Shown here: positions 39,401 to 49,591 of the stretch, in pieces
Layout: every line of letters begins with the position of its first letter
Numbering within the stretch: position 1 is the stretch's first letter
NCBI GenBank assembly: GCA_010015655.1
Contig: ML976684.1
Location: forward strand, 448,209-512,208
Direction: 5' to 3'
From: Bimuria novae-zelandiae CBS 107.79
Taxonomy: Eukaryota; Ascomycota; Dothideomycetes; Pleosporales; Didymosphaeriaceae
DNA: 64,000 nucleotides
The notes under the pieces: generated by a model
What the model was told of the DNA's origin: nothing
Databases searched by the model: none
Seen by the model: the letters and a program-made list of their open reading frames with translations, nothing else
Translations under genes and position numbers: made by a program

Positions 39401-40780
39401 GCATTGTAGAAACCGAGAACTACGATCGTGATAACCGTTAGTCACGGCTGAAATGAATGAACAAAATCGGAGCGGGTGAACAATTCCCGAAACCTCCTTA
39501 TTTTAGTCCACTAAGACAGCTGAATTTGTCATGCATTCGGATGTTAACGTACTTCGTTGTGTACCGCCATACATGGGTGTGAAGGACCAAGAGAAAAACG
39601 TCTCTTCGAGATATCCGTATCTATGGATGGGTAGATAGTCGTTCTCCTTGCGGACGCTTTGTCCGGTTCGAGCGCATTCTCGAAATATTGGAGCTAAGCC
39701 ATTCCAGGTCTCACTGAAAGGCCCAGAGAAGCCGGTGCCCATTAGCTCTGGATGCTTGTTGCCAGCGACCTCGTTTTTATAAGCTTCGTTGTAAAGCATG
39801 GTCAGTTCTTCGCCCCAAAATAGCGAAGCTGGATGAGGGTTTCTCATGAGCAAATTTGCGATCTCGCGGAACTGCAAAGACCAGGTTTTCATGGGTCCTA
39901 AAGGGGTAGCGCTCCAGTCCACACTACGGGCAAAGATCATGTGTTCGGTCAATTGACCTTGCGGATTCGCGACTGTCCAGTCAGGTACCCCATTTGCCGG
40001 CGTCGCCAGTGGAATAGATGCTCCGCTTCTAGATGTTTCGTTGGAAGTGTCTCTTGATGTAGTCGGATTTGACACGCGCCCGTGCCTAGTCTCAGGGTAG
40101 GTAGGCGTAAATGACACTCTTCTAAAATCGAGTTCGGCTTCGGTCTCGAGAGTTGCGCGCGGTGGTTCTTTCGCTATAACAGTAGCCATGGGTTCATCGA
40201 CAGACCGCAAGGGTTGCTCGGTCGGATCCTTTGGGGCGTCCCCTATCAAAGTTGCCTCACTGTGTGGCCCCAGACCAAACAGCTCGGGCTCAGGATTGCG
40301 AGCAACGTTATGCCATTGCATTCCAGAAATAAGTCTCCAACGCTGTCGAGCAGTTGAGCCCGTCCAGAGCAGGCCCTCGTAAAGAAAGGTCTGAGGGAAG
40401 ACATCGCGGGAATCATCAAATTTGCTTACACTCGTAGCCCAGGACCTGAATCGGTTGAACAATGTCTGATCGGATGCCGTGACACCAAACACCGTATTCG
40501 AGCTTGTGATTCTATCCAGCAGTCTGTCGTGCAAGCGTAGAGCCGCATTGCAGAAGATCGGCCGAACACGTTGCTTGTTGTGCCCATAATCAAGAAGATC
40601 CGAGTCCAAGTCGAGCACAAACGTGGGTCGCGGATCCTGGTCAAGAATCTCTTGGAAACTTACTACGCTCAACTCCTGTAAAGCCTCCTGGTTGTGGTCG
40701 TAGTCGTCTTCGGGATCGTCCGCCGATTCGGCAGACGGTGCAGCGTACGGCTGCACCAACGGCAACGGCTGCTCCGCCAT
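36477..40780 (-). CDS. Hybrid sensor histidine kinase (PAS/GAF-type N-terminus, HisKA, HATPase, receiver)
   Basis: Five exons, in transcription order 40780..39553, 39419..39243, 39089..38959, 38814..37973 and 37848..36477, encode 1,249 residues. Introns are 133, 153, 144 and 124 bp. A fungal cytosolic group of hybrid kinases: the N-terminal region has a PAS-like sensor (VDWSATPLGPMKTW, MRNPHPASLFWGEELTMLYNEAY), then a GAF-like segment (YKEAIMIPV), then a PAS domain (SPLGMYLFGPDGVLLEANERYYEMTG). The kinase core follows: H-box FIDITSHEMRNPLSAIL with His about 800, N-box NLITNAIKFT, G1 VEDTGCGLTEDE, G2 GGSGLGLFISRQLAELHGG. The receiver has VEDNMVNQKVL, phosphoacceptor Asp about 1173 in ILMDLEMPEMDG, and SKPF. 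Expected partner is a histidine phosphotransfer protein. No membrane segment. Confidence 0.92.
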
Positions 40781-41262
40781 TTGGGCGGTGGTGTGGGTTG
40801 CTCAGTTCGCAGGATCGTTTGCATGGGCATATTTCCTTGGGACGTCATTTGTCGTTAATGCCTGCCGAGTTCAGCGCACGTGTTCCGCCGCACCTTCCAT
40901 TCCGGGGGATACAAGACTACACGCAATCGATTGTGACACAAATGATGCGGAGGCTACATGGTGTGCTATAGTTTTGCTGCTCCCCACAGCCAGACAACAT
41001 TGTCTAGTTTAAAGTTGCTGTTCGAAATCTCTCAGCGGTCTATTGGGCGGTGTTACTCGTGTTTCGCTCTCTAGTTCGGCTTAATCTGCCCTTGCAAGTG
41101 GGGTTGTCGAAGCGAACCCTATCAAAATCTGTTGTACAGTCAATGCAGAGCGCCAACGAATCTGTGTCATCGATTTTTGGCGAGTATTCGTCGCCTAGCT
41201 GTAGTTTTGCCTTGAATATATCTATTCAATTATTGAAAAAAATTTCATCAACAACCAATCAC
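40781..41262. other. Promoter side of the histidine kinase gene
   Basis: About 480 bp with no gene seen. It should contain the kinase promoter (minus) and the region upstream of the interrupted tRNA. Confidence 0.4.
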
Positions 41263-41457
41263 GGTCTTATGGTGTAAGTGTCTACCAGACGCACATGACA
41301 AGGCCACATGGCTAATTCCATCACAGCTAGAGGTGTAAGTTAGATAGCCATACAAGCATACACATGATCCTAATAGAAACTCAGATGATTCTCGCTTAGG
41401 GCGCCAAGTCCTGGGCACATTTGCGAGAGGCCCCGCGTTCGAATCGCGGTAAGACCC
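41263..41457 (+). tRNA. Interrupted tRNA-Pro (AGG) gene
   Basis: The 3' part is unmistakable. The anticodon stem CTCGC (41391-41395) pairs GCGAG (41423-41427); the loop TTAGGG has anticodon AGG at 41398-41400. A 20-base intron (41402-41421) at the canonical 37/38 site contains CCT that can pair with the anticodon. T arm CCGCG-TTCGAAT-CGCGG spans 41433-41449, acceptor 3' strand TAAGACC is at 41450-41456, and T9 follows at 41461. The matching 5' acceptor strand GGTCTTA plus TGG is found at 41263-41272, but about 100 bases of unrelated DNA separate it from the anticodon arm where a D-loop of a few bases is expected. The 9-base GGTGTAAGT occurs at 41271 and again at 41332, as if part of the insertion were flanked by a duplication. 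It is likely an inserted, non-functional copy. Confidence 0.6.
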
Positions 41458-42007
41458 GTCTTTTTTTTTGCCGCCTTTTCAGAATCTCTTGTGCGTGGCT
41501 ACTTTCTTTTTATATAGGTTGGCAACAATATCTCGCGTGTATGAAGGGTTAGTTCTCGTCTTGGCCGCAAAGTTTAGACCGCTGTAGTCTTTGTGCATTA
41601 CAAAGTGTTCAATCAAGTCAAATGCCGGCAAAATGCAGAGCGCTCTACTGGCGGGTTTCATGGAGGCCTGGGTTGCATTACAAAGTGCTTAGAGTTACAC
41701 CACGATGAAAGCGCAATTAAGAAATGTGCACTCATAATTCGTGGCGGTTTCCGGAGACGGCGTTTTTCTAACAGAAGGCACGCTCGCCCAGTAGATAGCA
41801 AAAATAGTTCTTCAGTATCTTACGCTGTCTTTTCTGATGTTTGCGTTGTCAGCGATACGTTCTTTGCTCCCCTGTTGGGCTTAGAGCAGGAGCCGCCCAA
41901 TCAATCTCCACATGGCGGCCGCGGCTTCCGTCCTACACCAGCGAAACTTTGTAACTCGCCCAACGGCATCGGGCTTTTATTCTGCACACTACATCCGCGC
42001 AGCTAGC
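41458..42007. other. Intergenic, tRNA terminator and ceramidase promoter
   Basis: Begins with the T-run terminator. A short near-repeat GCATTACAAAGTG occurs at 41591 and 41682, both in AT-moderate DNA. No gene seen. Confidence 0.4.
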
Positions 42008-43187
42008 ATGTCCTGGCCCTACGCAGAGAGTCCTGGGCACGGTGCTTGGGGCACGCCAAGCTCGAACCACAAGTCAGTCGGGTACCCCTTTCGTGTAAAC
42101 ATCTGCTAACCGGGCCAAGCTTTTGCGAGGAGGTACACGTTTGCAGCCTCAATGGAAAGAATCGTCTGCTGACTGTTGTTGGAGGACTACGTGATCACGC
42201 ACTATGTCGCCGAGTTCGTGAACACGCTCACAAATTTGACTTATGGTACGCCTGCGACGTGTACCTTGTAGAGGCAAGACTGATCTATTTAGTGATCTAC
42301 GGCATAAACGGCCTTCGAAGAGTCGGGCCTCGCAAAGATGGTGGGTTGTTCTCGACTTTGGCGTTCCCTTACTGGGGTCTCATCGGCGTCGGTGTGCTCT
42401 CAGCCTGGTTCCATGCCACATTGAATTATCACAGTCAAATGGGTACGCTAACATCCACTCTCATTTATTCATTTGGGTTTTTCTTCGTCCCGAGGAGAAC
42501 GGCATTAACAATGTCAGGCGACGATCTTTCCATGTTTCTCGCCGTAGGAGCACTCCTCCACCAGCTCCAAACCTTCAACAAATCTCCATCCGCTCGTCGA
42601 ACCATCACCTTCGTCATCCTGGGCGTGCTGATCCCGGTTTCCATCTACCACTGCTGGGCTGACGAAATCTACGTCCACCAGATCACGTTCGCCACCATGA
42701 TTATCCTATGTGGTCGAAAGACCCGCCACCTCGTCCGCGAACGCATCCCCAGCGCTGAGCAAAGGAGTCGACTGCTCAGTCTGGCGAATTCTGGCTTGGG
42801 TGAGTCTATCGCGTTGCATTTTCGAAAGGGGTGCTAACGTTAGGAAGGGGCTGGGCTGTTTGGGTATTTCCTGTGGAACATTGACGTGCACCTCTGCGAC
42901 TATGTTACGAGCCTGAAGCGTACGATTGGCATGCCGTGGTCGTTTTTATTTGAGCTGCACGGGTAAGTGCTACCTGTCATGCCGCTCCCAACGCCTGCTA
43001 ACAATATACTTTTAGATGGTGGCACATCTTGACGGGCATCGGATCGTACGTAGGTATCGCAGTCGTGGAGTACATCGTCACAGTGGAAGATGGAAAGACG
43101 CATAGAATCGAGGATGGTTTTGTTTGGCCCGTTAACACTGTCCTTCGGGACCTTGAAAGCGCGTCATCGGGAAAGAAGACACAGTAG
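42008..43187 (+). CDS. Alkaline ceramidase (YPC1/YDC1 family)
   Basis: Seven exons, 42008..42072, 42120..42132, 42185..42245, 42293..42442, 42518..42799, 42848..42962 and 43016..43187, encode 285 residues. Exon 2 is a 13-base micro-exon coding NFCEE. The enzyme hydrolyses ceramide to sphingoid base and fatty acid in ER/Golgi membranes with seven helices and a catalytic zinc. Family signatures: FCEEDYVITHYVAEFVNTLTNL, AWFHATLNYHSQMGDDLSM (zinc-site His), and ELHGWWHILTGIGSY (zinc-site His pair region). The intermediate helices are hydrophobic as expected. Every residue I would expect for activity is present. All acceptors follow a CTAAC or similar branch; the exon-6 acceptor is GAAG at 42847, not the nearby TAG, because only it keeps the frame. 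Confidence 0.92.
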
Positions 43188-43873
43188 GGCAGAGAACAAC
43201 CTTTCCTGAAGAGAATTGCCTCATCCAGAGGTGTCGCGATCAAAGCATCGTATCGTTTAGCAAATACCGAACGCCTTACTCATAGTCATAGGAGTTAGTG
43301 TAGATAGCAGCCTCACAATACATTAAGAAGTTCAAGCCGTCTCTTAACTCCGTCCCAGCCAACTTCCGGTTCCGTCAGCTTATACACTCCTTTGGCCAAG
43401 AACAGTCGCCTATCGGACTAGAGCTTTAATCTGCTGTACCACTCACCCGTGAGATTACGTGTTCCAGTGCACCCTTAAAACACCGAGACCGAATTGCCAT
43501 AGAGGCTCTCAGGCGAGTGGTGAGGGCATGGCATTAGCGCGGGGTTCCTCAGAGCTAACAGCGGGGCGAGGCTTAAAGCTCGCTTTGTTGACGTAAAGGT
43601 AGAGAACGCGAACGAATCGCGAGACAGATGCCGACCAGGTAAAAAGTACGTCGTGGGATATATAAAGCGAGAGTGTATCAGAGAAGTTTCTTCTTTCCAT
43701 CTCAAGGTCAGACAGCTTCCATCACGCTACATTCAAACACAGCTGCAACACCGTATCAGGACCACTGTGAGTTGCCCAGGATAGGCAGGACGACGGTCAA
43801 GTGTACTGACTTCAGACTTCAGACTACATCTACCCAGCCAATCTCGCAAAATCCCCCAATCTACCCAGCCACC
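43188..43873. other. Intergenic, AKR promoter with TATA box
   Basis: No gene. TATATAAAG at 43659-43667 lies about 207 bp before the aldo-keto reductase ATG, followed by a CT/CA-rich leader. Nothing else was recognised. Confidence 0.5.
43659..43667 (+). promoter_or_regulatory. TATA box candidate for the aldo-keto reductase gene
   Basis: TATATAAAG, a canonical TATA element, 207 bp upstream of the ATG at 43874. The long CAACAC/CAGACTTCAGACT leader between them supports transcription starting just downstream. Confidence 0.55.
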
Positions 43874-45001
43874 ATGGTCAAGCTCCTCGGCAAAGAAGTC
43901 GGCCAGGTCGGCTACGGCCTCATGGGTATGTACACTTCCCTCTACCCCCAAACCATCACAACTTCTCTAACCCTCCCCAGGCCTAACATGGCGCGCCGAC
44001 CCCCCACCGCAAGACCAAGCCTTCGCCGCCATGCGCGCCGCCCTCCAAAACGGCGCCACCTTCTGGAACGGCGGCGAACTCTACGGTACGCCCTCGCGCA
44101 ACTCCCTCCAGCTCCTCGCCGAATACTTCACCGCACACCCCTCCAATGCGGACAAAGTCGTGCTCTCCATAAAAGGCGGATGCATCCCAGGCACCATGGC
44201 GCAAACCGACGGCTCGCCTGCAAACGTAAGGAGGAGTATCGACGAGTGCCTGCGCGTGCTCGACGGCAGGAAGTTCCTCGATCTGTTTGAGGTCGCGCGG
44301 ATTGATCCGAAGGTACCGGCTGAAGAGTCCATTGGCGTGATTGCCGAGTATGTGAAGGCGGGCAAGGTCGGGGGGATTAGTCTGAGCGAGGTGAATGCGA
44401 ACACGATCCGGAAGATCCACGCTATACACCCGATTTCGGCCGTCGAAGTCGAGTTCTCACTATGGAGCACGGATATCCTGGAGAACGGGGTAGCGAAGAC
44501 GTGCGGGGAGCTGGGGATCCCAATTGTTGCGTACTCGCCGCTTGGGCGTGGGTTCTTGGTATGCATATCCCCCTCCCTGTCTTCCTTTTCTATACCCATG
44601 GATGTGCGGGCGTCGATGTGCTAACGGGAAAACAGACGGGTCAGTTCCAGAAATTCGAAGATATACCCGAGACCTCGATGCTGCGGCACATGCCGCGCTT
44701 CCAGCCCGACGTGTTCGACGAGAACATCAAGCTGCTGCGCGAGGTCGAGAAGATTGCGAAGCAGAAGAACGCGACGCCGGGACAGGTTGCGCTCGGCTGG
44801 GTCATCGCGCACAGCGGGAAGAACGGGTACGCCGAGATCCTGCCCATTCCGGGAGCCACGACGGAGGCAAGGGTCAAGGAGAATACTGCGCCGCTGAAGC
44901 TGAGCGACGACGATATGGCGGTGATATCGGATATCTTGAAGAAGTTTCCTGTGCAGGGTCATCGGTATCCTGAGGCTCTGCGGGGACATCTAGAACAATA
45001 G
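43874..45001 (+). CDS. Aldo-keto reductase, AKR8 (pyridoxal reductase-like)
   Basis: Three exons, 43874..43925, 43981..44558 and 44636..45001, encode 331 residues. Introns are 55 and 77 bp. The opening VGYGLMGLTWRADPPP, the GATFWNGGELYG motif with the catalytic tyrosine, VVLSIKGG with the catalytic lysine, SLSEVNANTIRKIH, VEFSLWSTD, IVAYSPLGRGFLTGQ and the NADPH-binding PIPGATTEARVKEN end place it with the fungal pyridoxal reductase type (AKR8A, S. pombe plr1), a cytosolic NADPH enzyme reducing pyridoxal to pyridoxine. Close relatives reduce other aldehydes, so the substrate is family-level inference. The frames on the opposite strand are shadows. Confidence 0.9.
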
Positions 45002-45220
45002 AGCAATACCGCACCAGGAGAAGAGTCCAAGGACACCGTGTTACTCCGGAGTGGCGAAATATGCGAAAGCTGTAATCTCTCTTTGATTGAGTCCTGCAAG
45101 CTGCAAACGGAGTGGAAGTCATCTTAAAGCAAATGTTTAACTGTGTACACTCAACAATAGGGTATCCTTGCTGTCATCCATAGTCCTAAAAATGTCAAAT
45201 ACAATCCATACCTCCCAAGC

Positions 45221-46501
45221 TCATGACGTTGGTACTGGCATGTCTCCCGCCTGATCTGCCCTGTCTCCCTCGTCGTATTGACTGCGCAGCCACCCCTCCT
45301 CGCGCCACCAAGGTATCGTCCCGGCCTTGGGCTGGATCTGTAGCTTTTTCGAGGGGACAACATCTGCTTCCAGTTGTGCGAGGTAGTCGGGCCCGTCCGT
45401 CTCTCCAGCTTCAAGACGCCTGCGCTTGCCACTCTCGAGCTCGGCTTCCATGACATTCTCCACGAGCAGCTCCTTGGCAGCCCACTCGTCCTTTCGCTGT
45501 TTCTCGAGCGCCTCAGCCTCGGCGCGGAGCTTCTCTCCATCTTGAGTCGCCCAGTGCAGCTGCCGCCGAAGCAGGCGGAACAACTGGTCCGCTGGCAGGA
45601 GGAGCTCCCGCTCAGAAAAGTTCATGTCTGGCGGGAACTCCACCTCGGTCTCGTTGGTCATCGGATTCTGTACGTATTGGATGTTGTCGGACAAGTGGTC
45701 GGGCTCATTGCTTGGAGGAGGGAGAGTTGCGCTGTTCGGCGCATGCGACGAAGGTGAACCCGGCGTAGAGCCTTTCTCGGTGGACCTCTTTTCTTCGCTG
45801 AGAACGAGCTTGACGCGCTGAAACTTATTCGAGGGGTTCGACGAGTGGTGTTTCGGGACGGGGTCCGAGGGCCGCAATGCTTCGGTCTCGTGGACCGTCC
45901 GCATGTGCTTAGCTAGCGCATCAGAGCGTGTGAACGACCGGTCGCATTCTGTTGAGGTTAGCTATATCTGAGAGCTGTGGCTTCAAATGAGGGGCGTACC
46001 CGGTAGAGTGCAGTAGAACGGCTTCTCTCGGGTATGGCTGCGCATGTGCGCCCGGAGCGCATAGCCACTGGCATGCGGTATCCCCTTGCGGTTGCAATCG
46101 CTCCACTCGCAGCTGTACTTCTTCTGCCTCGTTCCGATGTGATCCTCGTGCAGGTGCTCTACTAGCCTGTCCATGTTCTCGAGGTCCCCCGTGTCGCAGC
46201 CGTCCCACTTGCATACCGAGACCTGGTCCTGGCCAAAGTCGTCTTCGGCGGACATGCCAGGATGATGCGGGGACGCGGGCACCGAGCCATCTGTGTCTTC
46301 TGAGAGCTCGCCAAGGTCGTCAAACGGCGGCATGTTGGAGGGCGGATCCGAGGGCGCGCGGGTCTGCAGACGCGGACGCTTGCTTGGGCGCGCAGCGGGT
46401 TCGTGGTCGGGCGTGTGTTCGACGCTGATGCGGCGACCTTTGACTTCATCCGGAAAGTCGTCGCTGGCGTAGTCGGAAAGATCCGAAGCGGGCGAATCCA
46501 T
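45221..46501 (-). CDS. iec1: C2H2 zinc-finger protein IEC1, INO80 chromatin-remodelling complex subunit
   Basis: Two exons, 46501..46000 and 45948..45221, encode 409 residues; the 51-bp intron is phase 1 inside the last zinc finger. The N-terminus is acidic and disordered. Three C2H2-type fingers follow: VCKWDGCDTGDLENMDRLVEHLHEDH, YSCEWSDCNRKGIPHASGYALRAHMRSH, and FYCTLPECDRSFTRSDALAKHMRTVH. The C-terminal half has TEALRPSDPVPKHH, VQNPMTNETEVEFPPD and RLLRRQLHWATQDGEKLRAEAEALEKQR, which is the IEC1-specific segment. IEC1 is a nuclear, Ascomycota-specific INO80 subunit needed for phosphate-response genes in S. pombe. Assignment rests on finger spacing plus the IEC1 tail. Confidence 0.88.
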
Positions 46502-47415
46502 TGTGGCGGCGACGGGGGTGTACGGGCTATGAACGGGCTGGGTGTTGAGAACACTGGACGCGTTGGGTCAGTCGGCACGGTAGCTCCAGGGTTGTCGGTC
46601 GCGCGCACAGACACGCCATTGGAGTGTCGAGAGCTCCACCGAACGCCTGACGAAGTTTCCTCACCCTCCACTGATCACCGAACAATTGACGCCGGCGTGA
46701 ACAATACACGTTCTAGATCGCAGTAAATGACGCTGACTTACTGCGCAGAACTAGCACTCACTGTAAGTAGCACTTCGCACTCTTTCACGTCCCCTGATGA
46801 TTTATTCGAGTTCTGCAATTCCAACGGTAAGCCCTACGGCGAGCCGCATGCGGAGTACTCTTACACTACATACACTTGATCTGATACCTTTTCTCGAGCA
46901 TTCAACATTGCTGCCTTGTGCTTTTTGCATTGCTGACTTTGAGAAGTAGCCTCCCATAAAATACTATCGCTCTCGATCCCATCGAAGCTGGTCACGCATA
47001 AGCCCTTACACACCTACCGCATCGCGTCAATCCGAGATCTGGGGCACGTAGTATCTTATGGAGGGCTTGTCTACATATTGGCTTCAGCTGGGTTCGCCGC
47101 CTGTGCAATTAGTATGCCGTGGGTCAATAGCACCAAAGCCACGAAGTCAACGTTCATGGGTAGTCTTCATTCAAAACAATTCATTATAATACAGAGGCCT
47201 ATGGTTCAAGCGATGCCTCATTCTCAGTGCTAGGAACTTCATGATGTTTCCCGCCTTCAAAAGATATTCAAAAGATATCGCCCTTACGTCGGCGGCCACA
47301 TCTGGCGCTCGCCGAGTCGTCACTTTTGCGTGCGACGACAATGTGCATGTCGCCTGCAGACGGATGGCCTGGTTCTTGCCGTAACAATATGCTTGACGGG
47401 CTCCTGAATCGCCGT
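46502..47415. other. Intergenic region between IEC1 and the small membrane protein
   Basis: About 900 bp, moderately AT-rich. It holds the IEC1 promoter and the 3' end of the membrane-protein gene. No supportable frame. Confidence 0.4.
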
Positions 47416-48103
47416 CTACCTGGCCTTCTTCTTTTCCGAGTGTGCCTGTGTGTTCTTGAAGGGGAAACCGCTTGTCCTCTTGTCTGCACCCGTCTTGCGA
47501 CTGATCCTGCCATCACTACTCGCGAATAGGATGCACCACATTGCAACAGAAAAGAGGAAGCCGCTGCCAATCGCGCCGAGCGCGAAGGAGAAGACACCGA
47601 CTTCGGTCCACATAGCGTAGCCGTAAAAGCCGAGGATGGCGTGGAAGAATGCGGTGATGGTAAGCGTGGGAAGGGCATAGGGTGCTTTAGGATCTTCCGC
47701 TGAAGTTGTTGCTCCTGGAAGCTGTCAGCTGCTGTTGCTAGTAACATCGCGGTGCAATAGTACCTTCCGAAAGTCGACTGCTTAATGGAACAGAGCCCGT
47801 CAAGAGAACGTTGAGTACGCCTATGGTAAGAAGGGCAAATCCGAGAGATCGTGAGAAGTAGACCTCGAGAGCTTTGGAACGGGTTAGTAGGAGCTGCAAG
47901 ACGCTCGTGTAGGAGCAGACGTACTCGTCCCCTCTCGAACTTCTGGCGAAAGGAGCGCCACGATCATGGTCGGCGAGGCGATCATAGGAGCAGCTTGAAG
48001 CGCCATCCAGGCCGCTGTTCCATAGCTGTAAAAGTAGTAAACCTATGCGACGCGACTGTCAGCGATCTCGTCATCCTTTGGCATTGCGGCGCCTTACATC
48101 CAT
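47416..48103 (-). CDS. Small multi-pass membrane protein, fungal family of unknown function
   Basis: Four exons, in order 48103..48098, 48042..47925, 47871..47764 and 47714..47416, encode 176 residues. The first exon is only ATGGAT, followed directly by a GTAAGG donor; splicing gives MDVYYFYSYGTAAWMALQAAP. Introns are 55, 53 and 49 bp. Four hydrophobic segments are seen: MALQAAPMIASPTMIVALL, SLGFALLTIGVLNVLLTG, LTITAFFHAILGFYGYAMW and VFSFALGAIGSGFLFSVAMWCILF, with a basic C-terminal tail (KTGADKRTS...SEKKKAR). I have seen proteins of this wording in many ascomycetes but know no function. The tail probably faces the cytosol. Confidence 0.85.
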
Positions 48104-48969
48104 ATTTACGTCGGTACTTGGCCACACGAGGATTTCTGGGGTTGTGTTGAGATTTGAGGTCAATTGAATGGTAGGGAGGCGTGGCAGGGTCGAGAAGTGT
48201 GAGATTTAAAAGACGTCTGCGAGGTGCCTCAGCTTGAGCAAACACATACGTCATGCGGCCCATTTCGGCGGACACCTTAGAATACGCTTACCCTTCTAAG
48301 CGAGGGGTAAAAGCAAGGCGGGGATCGACTGTCGAATCGAGCCTCATCTCCCACGGAGTCCCACCAAGAGCCAAGGATGGCAACAAAGGAATGTGGTTGA
48401 TATCGTGGTCTTTTCGCGTTTAGGCACAACCTCAATCCGCATCCATACAGACTTGGGTATCGACACATCAGAGAAGCAGCGTCGTGCTGGAGGTGGAAAG
48501 TGGCGCGCGCCACGGGTGGGAGATCATCCACGAAGGCTGGAAGATATATTAAGAGGATGGGGTATGTCGTTTTGGGCCATGCAATCTAAGGAAAACCATA
48601 CAATATCCATTATGGGTATGGCTGTAGTGGACAGTCTGACGAGCCCTGATCAGTGTTTTCGAGCATCGCGCTTACTGATTCCACGTTCAGCGCTCCTTGT
48701 ATGCAGTTTCTCAAGGTCGGCTGTGTGAAGGACGAGCTCTCGCACGATTGTAAGTCACCGGTCACTGATCCATGTACCGTATACGATGTTTGTATAGATT
48801 CATTGATCTCAGGTTACCCATGACCACTGTCTACCGTCTCCCACGCCATCAATCCGCCCTAGAACATACGAGATTCGCCGGCCCTGGGAATAAGACCATA
48901 AAGAAAGTCAATCGTCATTGGGTCGCCCGAGGTGCGAACTTAAGAGAAGGAACGTGCAACCCTCATGCC
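48104..48969. other. Intergenic region
   Basis: About 870 bp holding the membrane-protein promoter and the 3' end of the next minus-strand gene. Frames at 48393-48728 lack a start context and similarity. Nothing else seen. Confidence 0.4.
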
Positions 48970-49591
48970 TCAGCACCAGTCGTACTTCTTGCAGGCCGTT
49001 TTGCACTTATCGAACTTGCCAGTGTCGATCTGACAAAAATTGAAGCAAGACTTTGGATCGAGCCTGCACTCGACCCAGCGGTATGTGGTGCAATGGTCGT
49101 AGTGACGATCACAGCAGCGGCAGTTAGCACAAACGGACGATGAAGATACTTCGGGGTCGGGGTCTGGTACCTTGCACAAGACGCTGATCGGTCCGTCCAT
49201 GTACTCCGCCAGGGTGGCGGGGTACTTGACGCTCCCGGTAGTGGCGTCTTTGCACGCTTTGTCACTAAGAGATACATAGTTAGCAATCTAGGTCTACCGC
49301 GAGAACAATCACAGTTATCTGGCGCACCAGATAGCCGTGCTAGGTGAGGGGCGCTTACTGGTGGATCTCGCAGGTGAAGCCACTCTTGACAACGTTGAGC
49401 TTGGTGAAGGTAAGGCTGGGTCCGGGCAAGTTGTCGTTACTGCTCTTGGGTATCGCAGTGCAACCAGTCGACAAGTCGAGCTTTACTGCATCACCGTAGA
49501 CGAGTGTTGCGACCTTCGTCACTGCAGCGGCGGGGACGGCCACGGCGCTGGCGAGCGCGAGGCCGGAGAGAACGGTGATGAGGAAACGCAT
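48970..49591 (-). CDS. Small secreted cysteine-rich protein (effector-like)
   Basis: Two exons, 49591..49359 and 49264..48970, encode 175 residues; the 94-bp intron is phase 2. A signal peptide (MRFLITVLSGLALASAVAVPAAA) precedes a mature chain with about 15 cysteines: STGCTA, GFTCEIHDKACKD, VLCKV, SVCANCRCCDRHYDHC, VECRL, KSCFNFC, KCKTACKKYDWC. Cys-dense pairs (CANCRCC, CFNFC) suggest a disulfide-knotted, apoplast-stable fold. A TATA box (TATAAAAC, minus strand 49692-49685) lies about 95 bp upstream. No known family is recognised; small secreted cysteine-rich proteins of plant-associated fungi are often effectors, which is inference. It lies inside the proposed inverted block. Confidence 0.8.

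Noticed and set aside
31713..45001. Secondary-metabolite cluster (FAD oxidase, AKR, UstYa)
   Set aside because: The genes are far apart, separated by housekeeping genes, and no core synthase, P450 or transporter is present.
47326..47529. Plus-strand small frame over the membrane protein
   Set aside because: Antisense shadow of the last exon of the spliced minus-strand gene.
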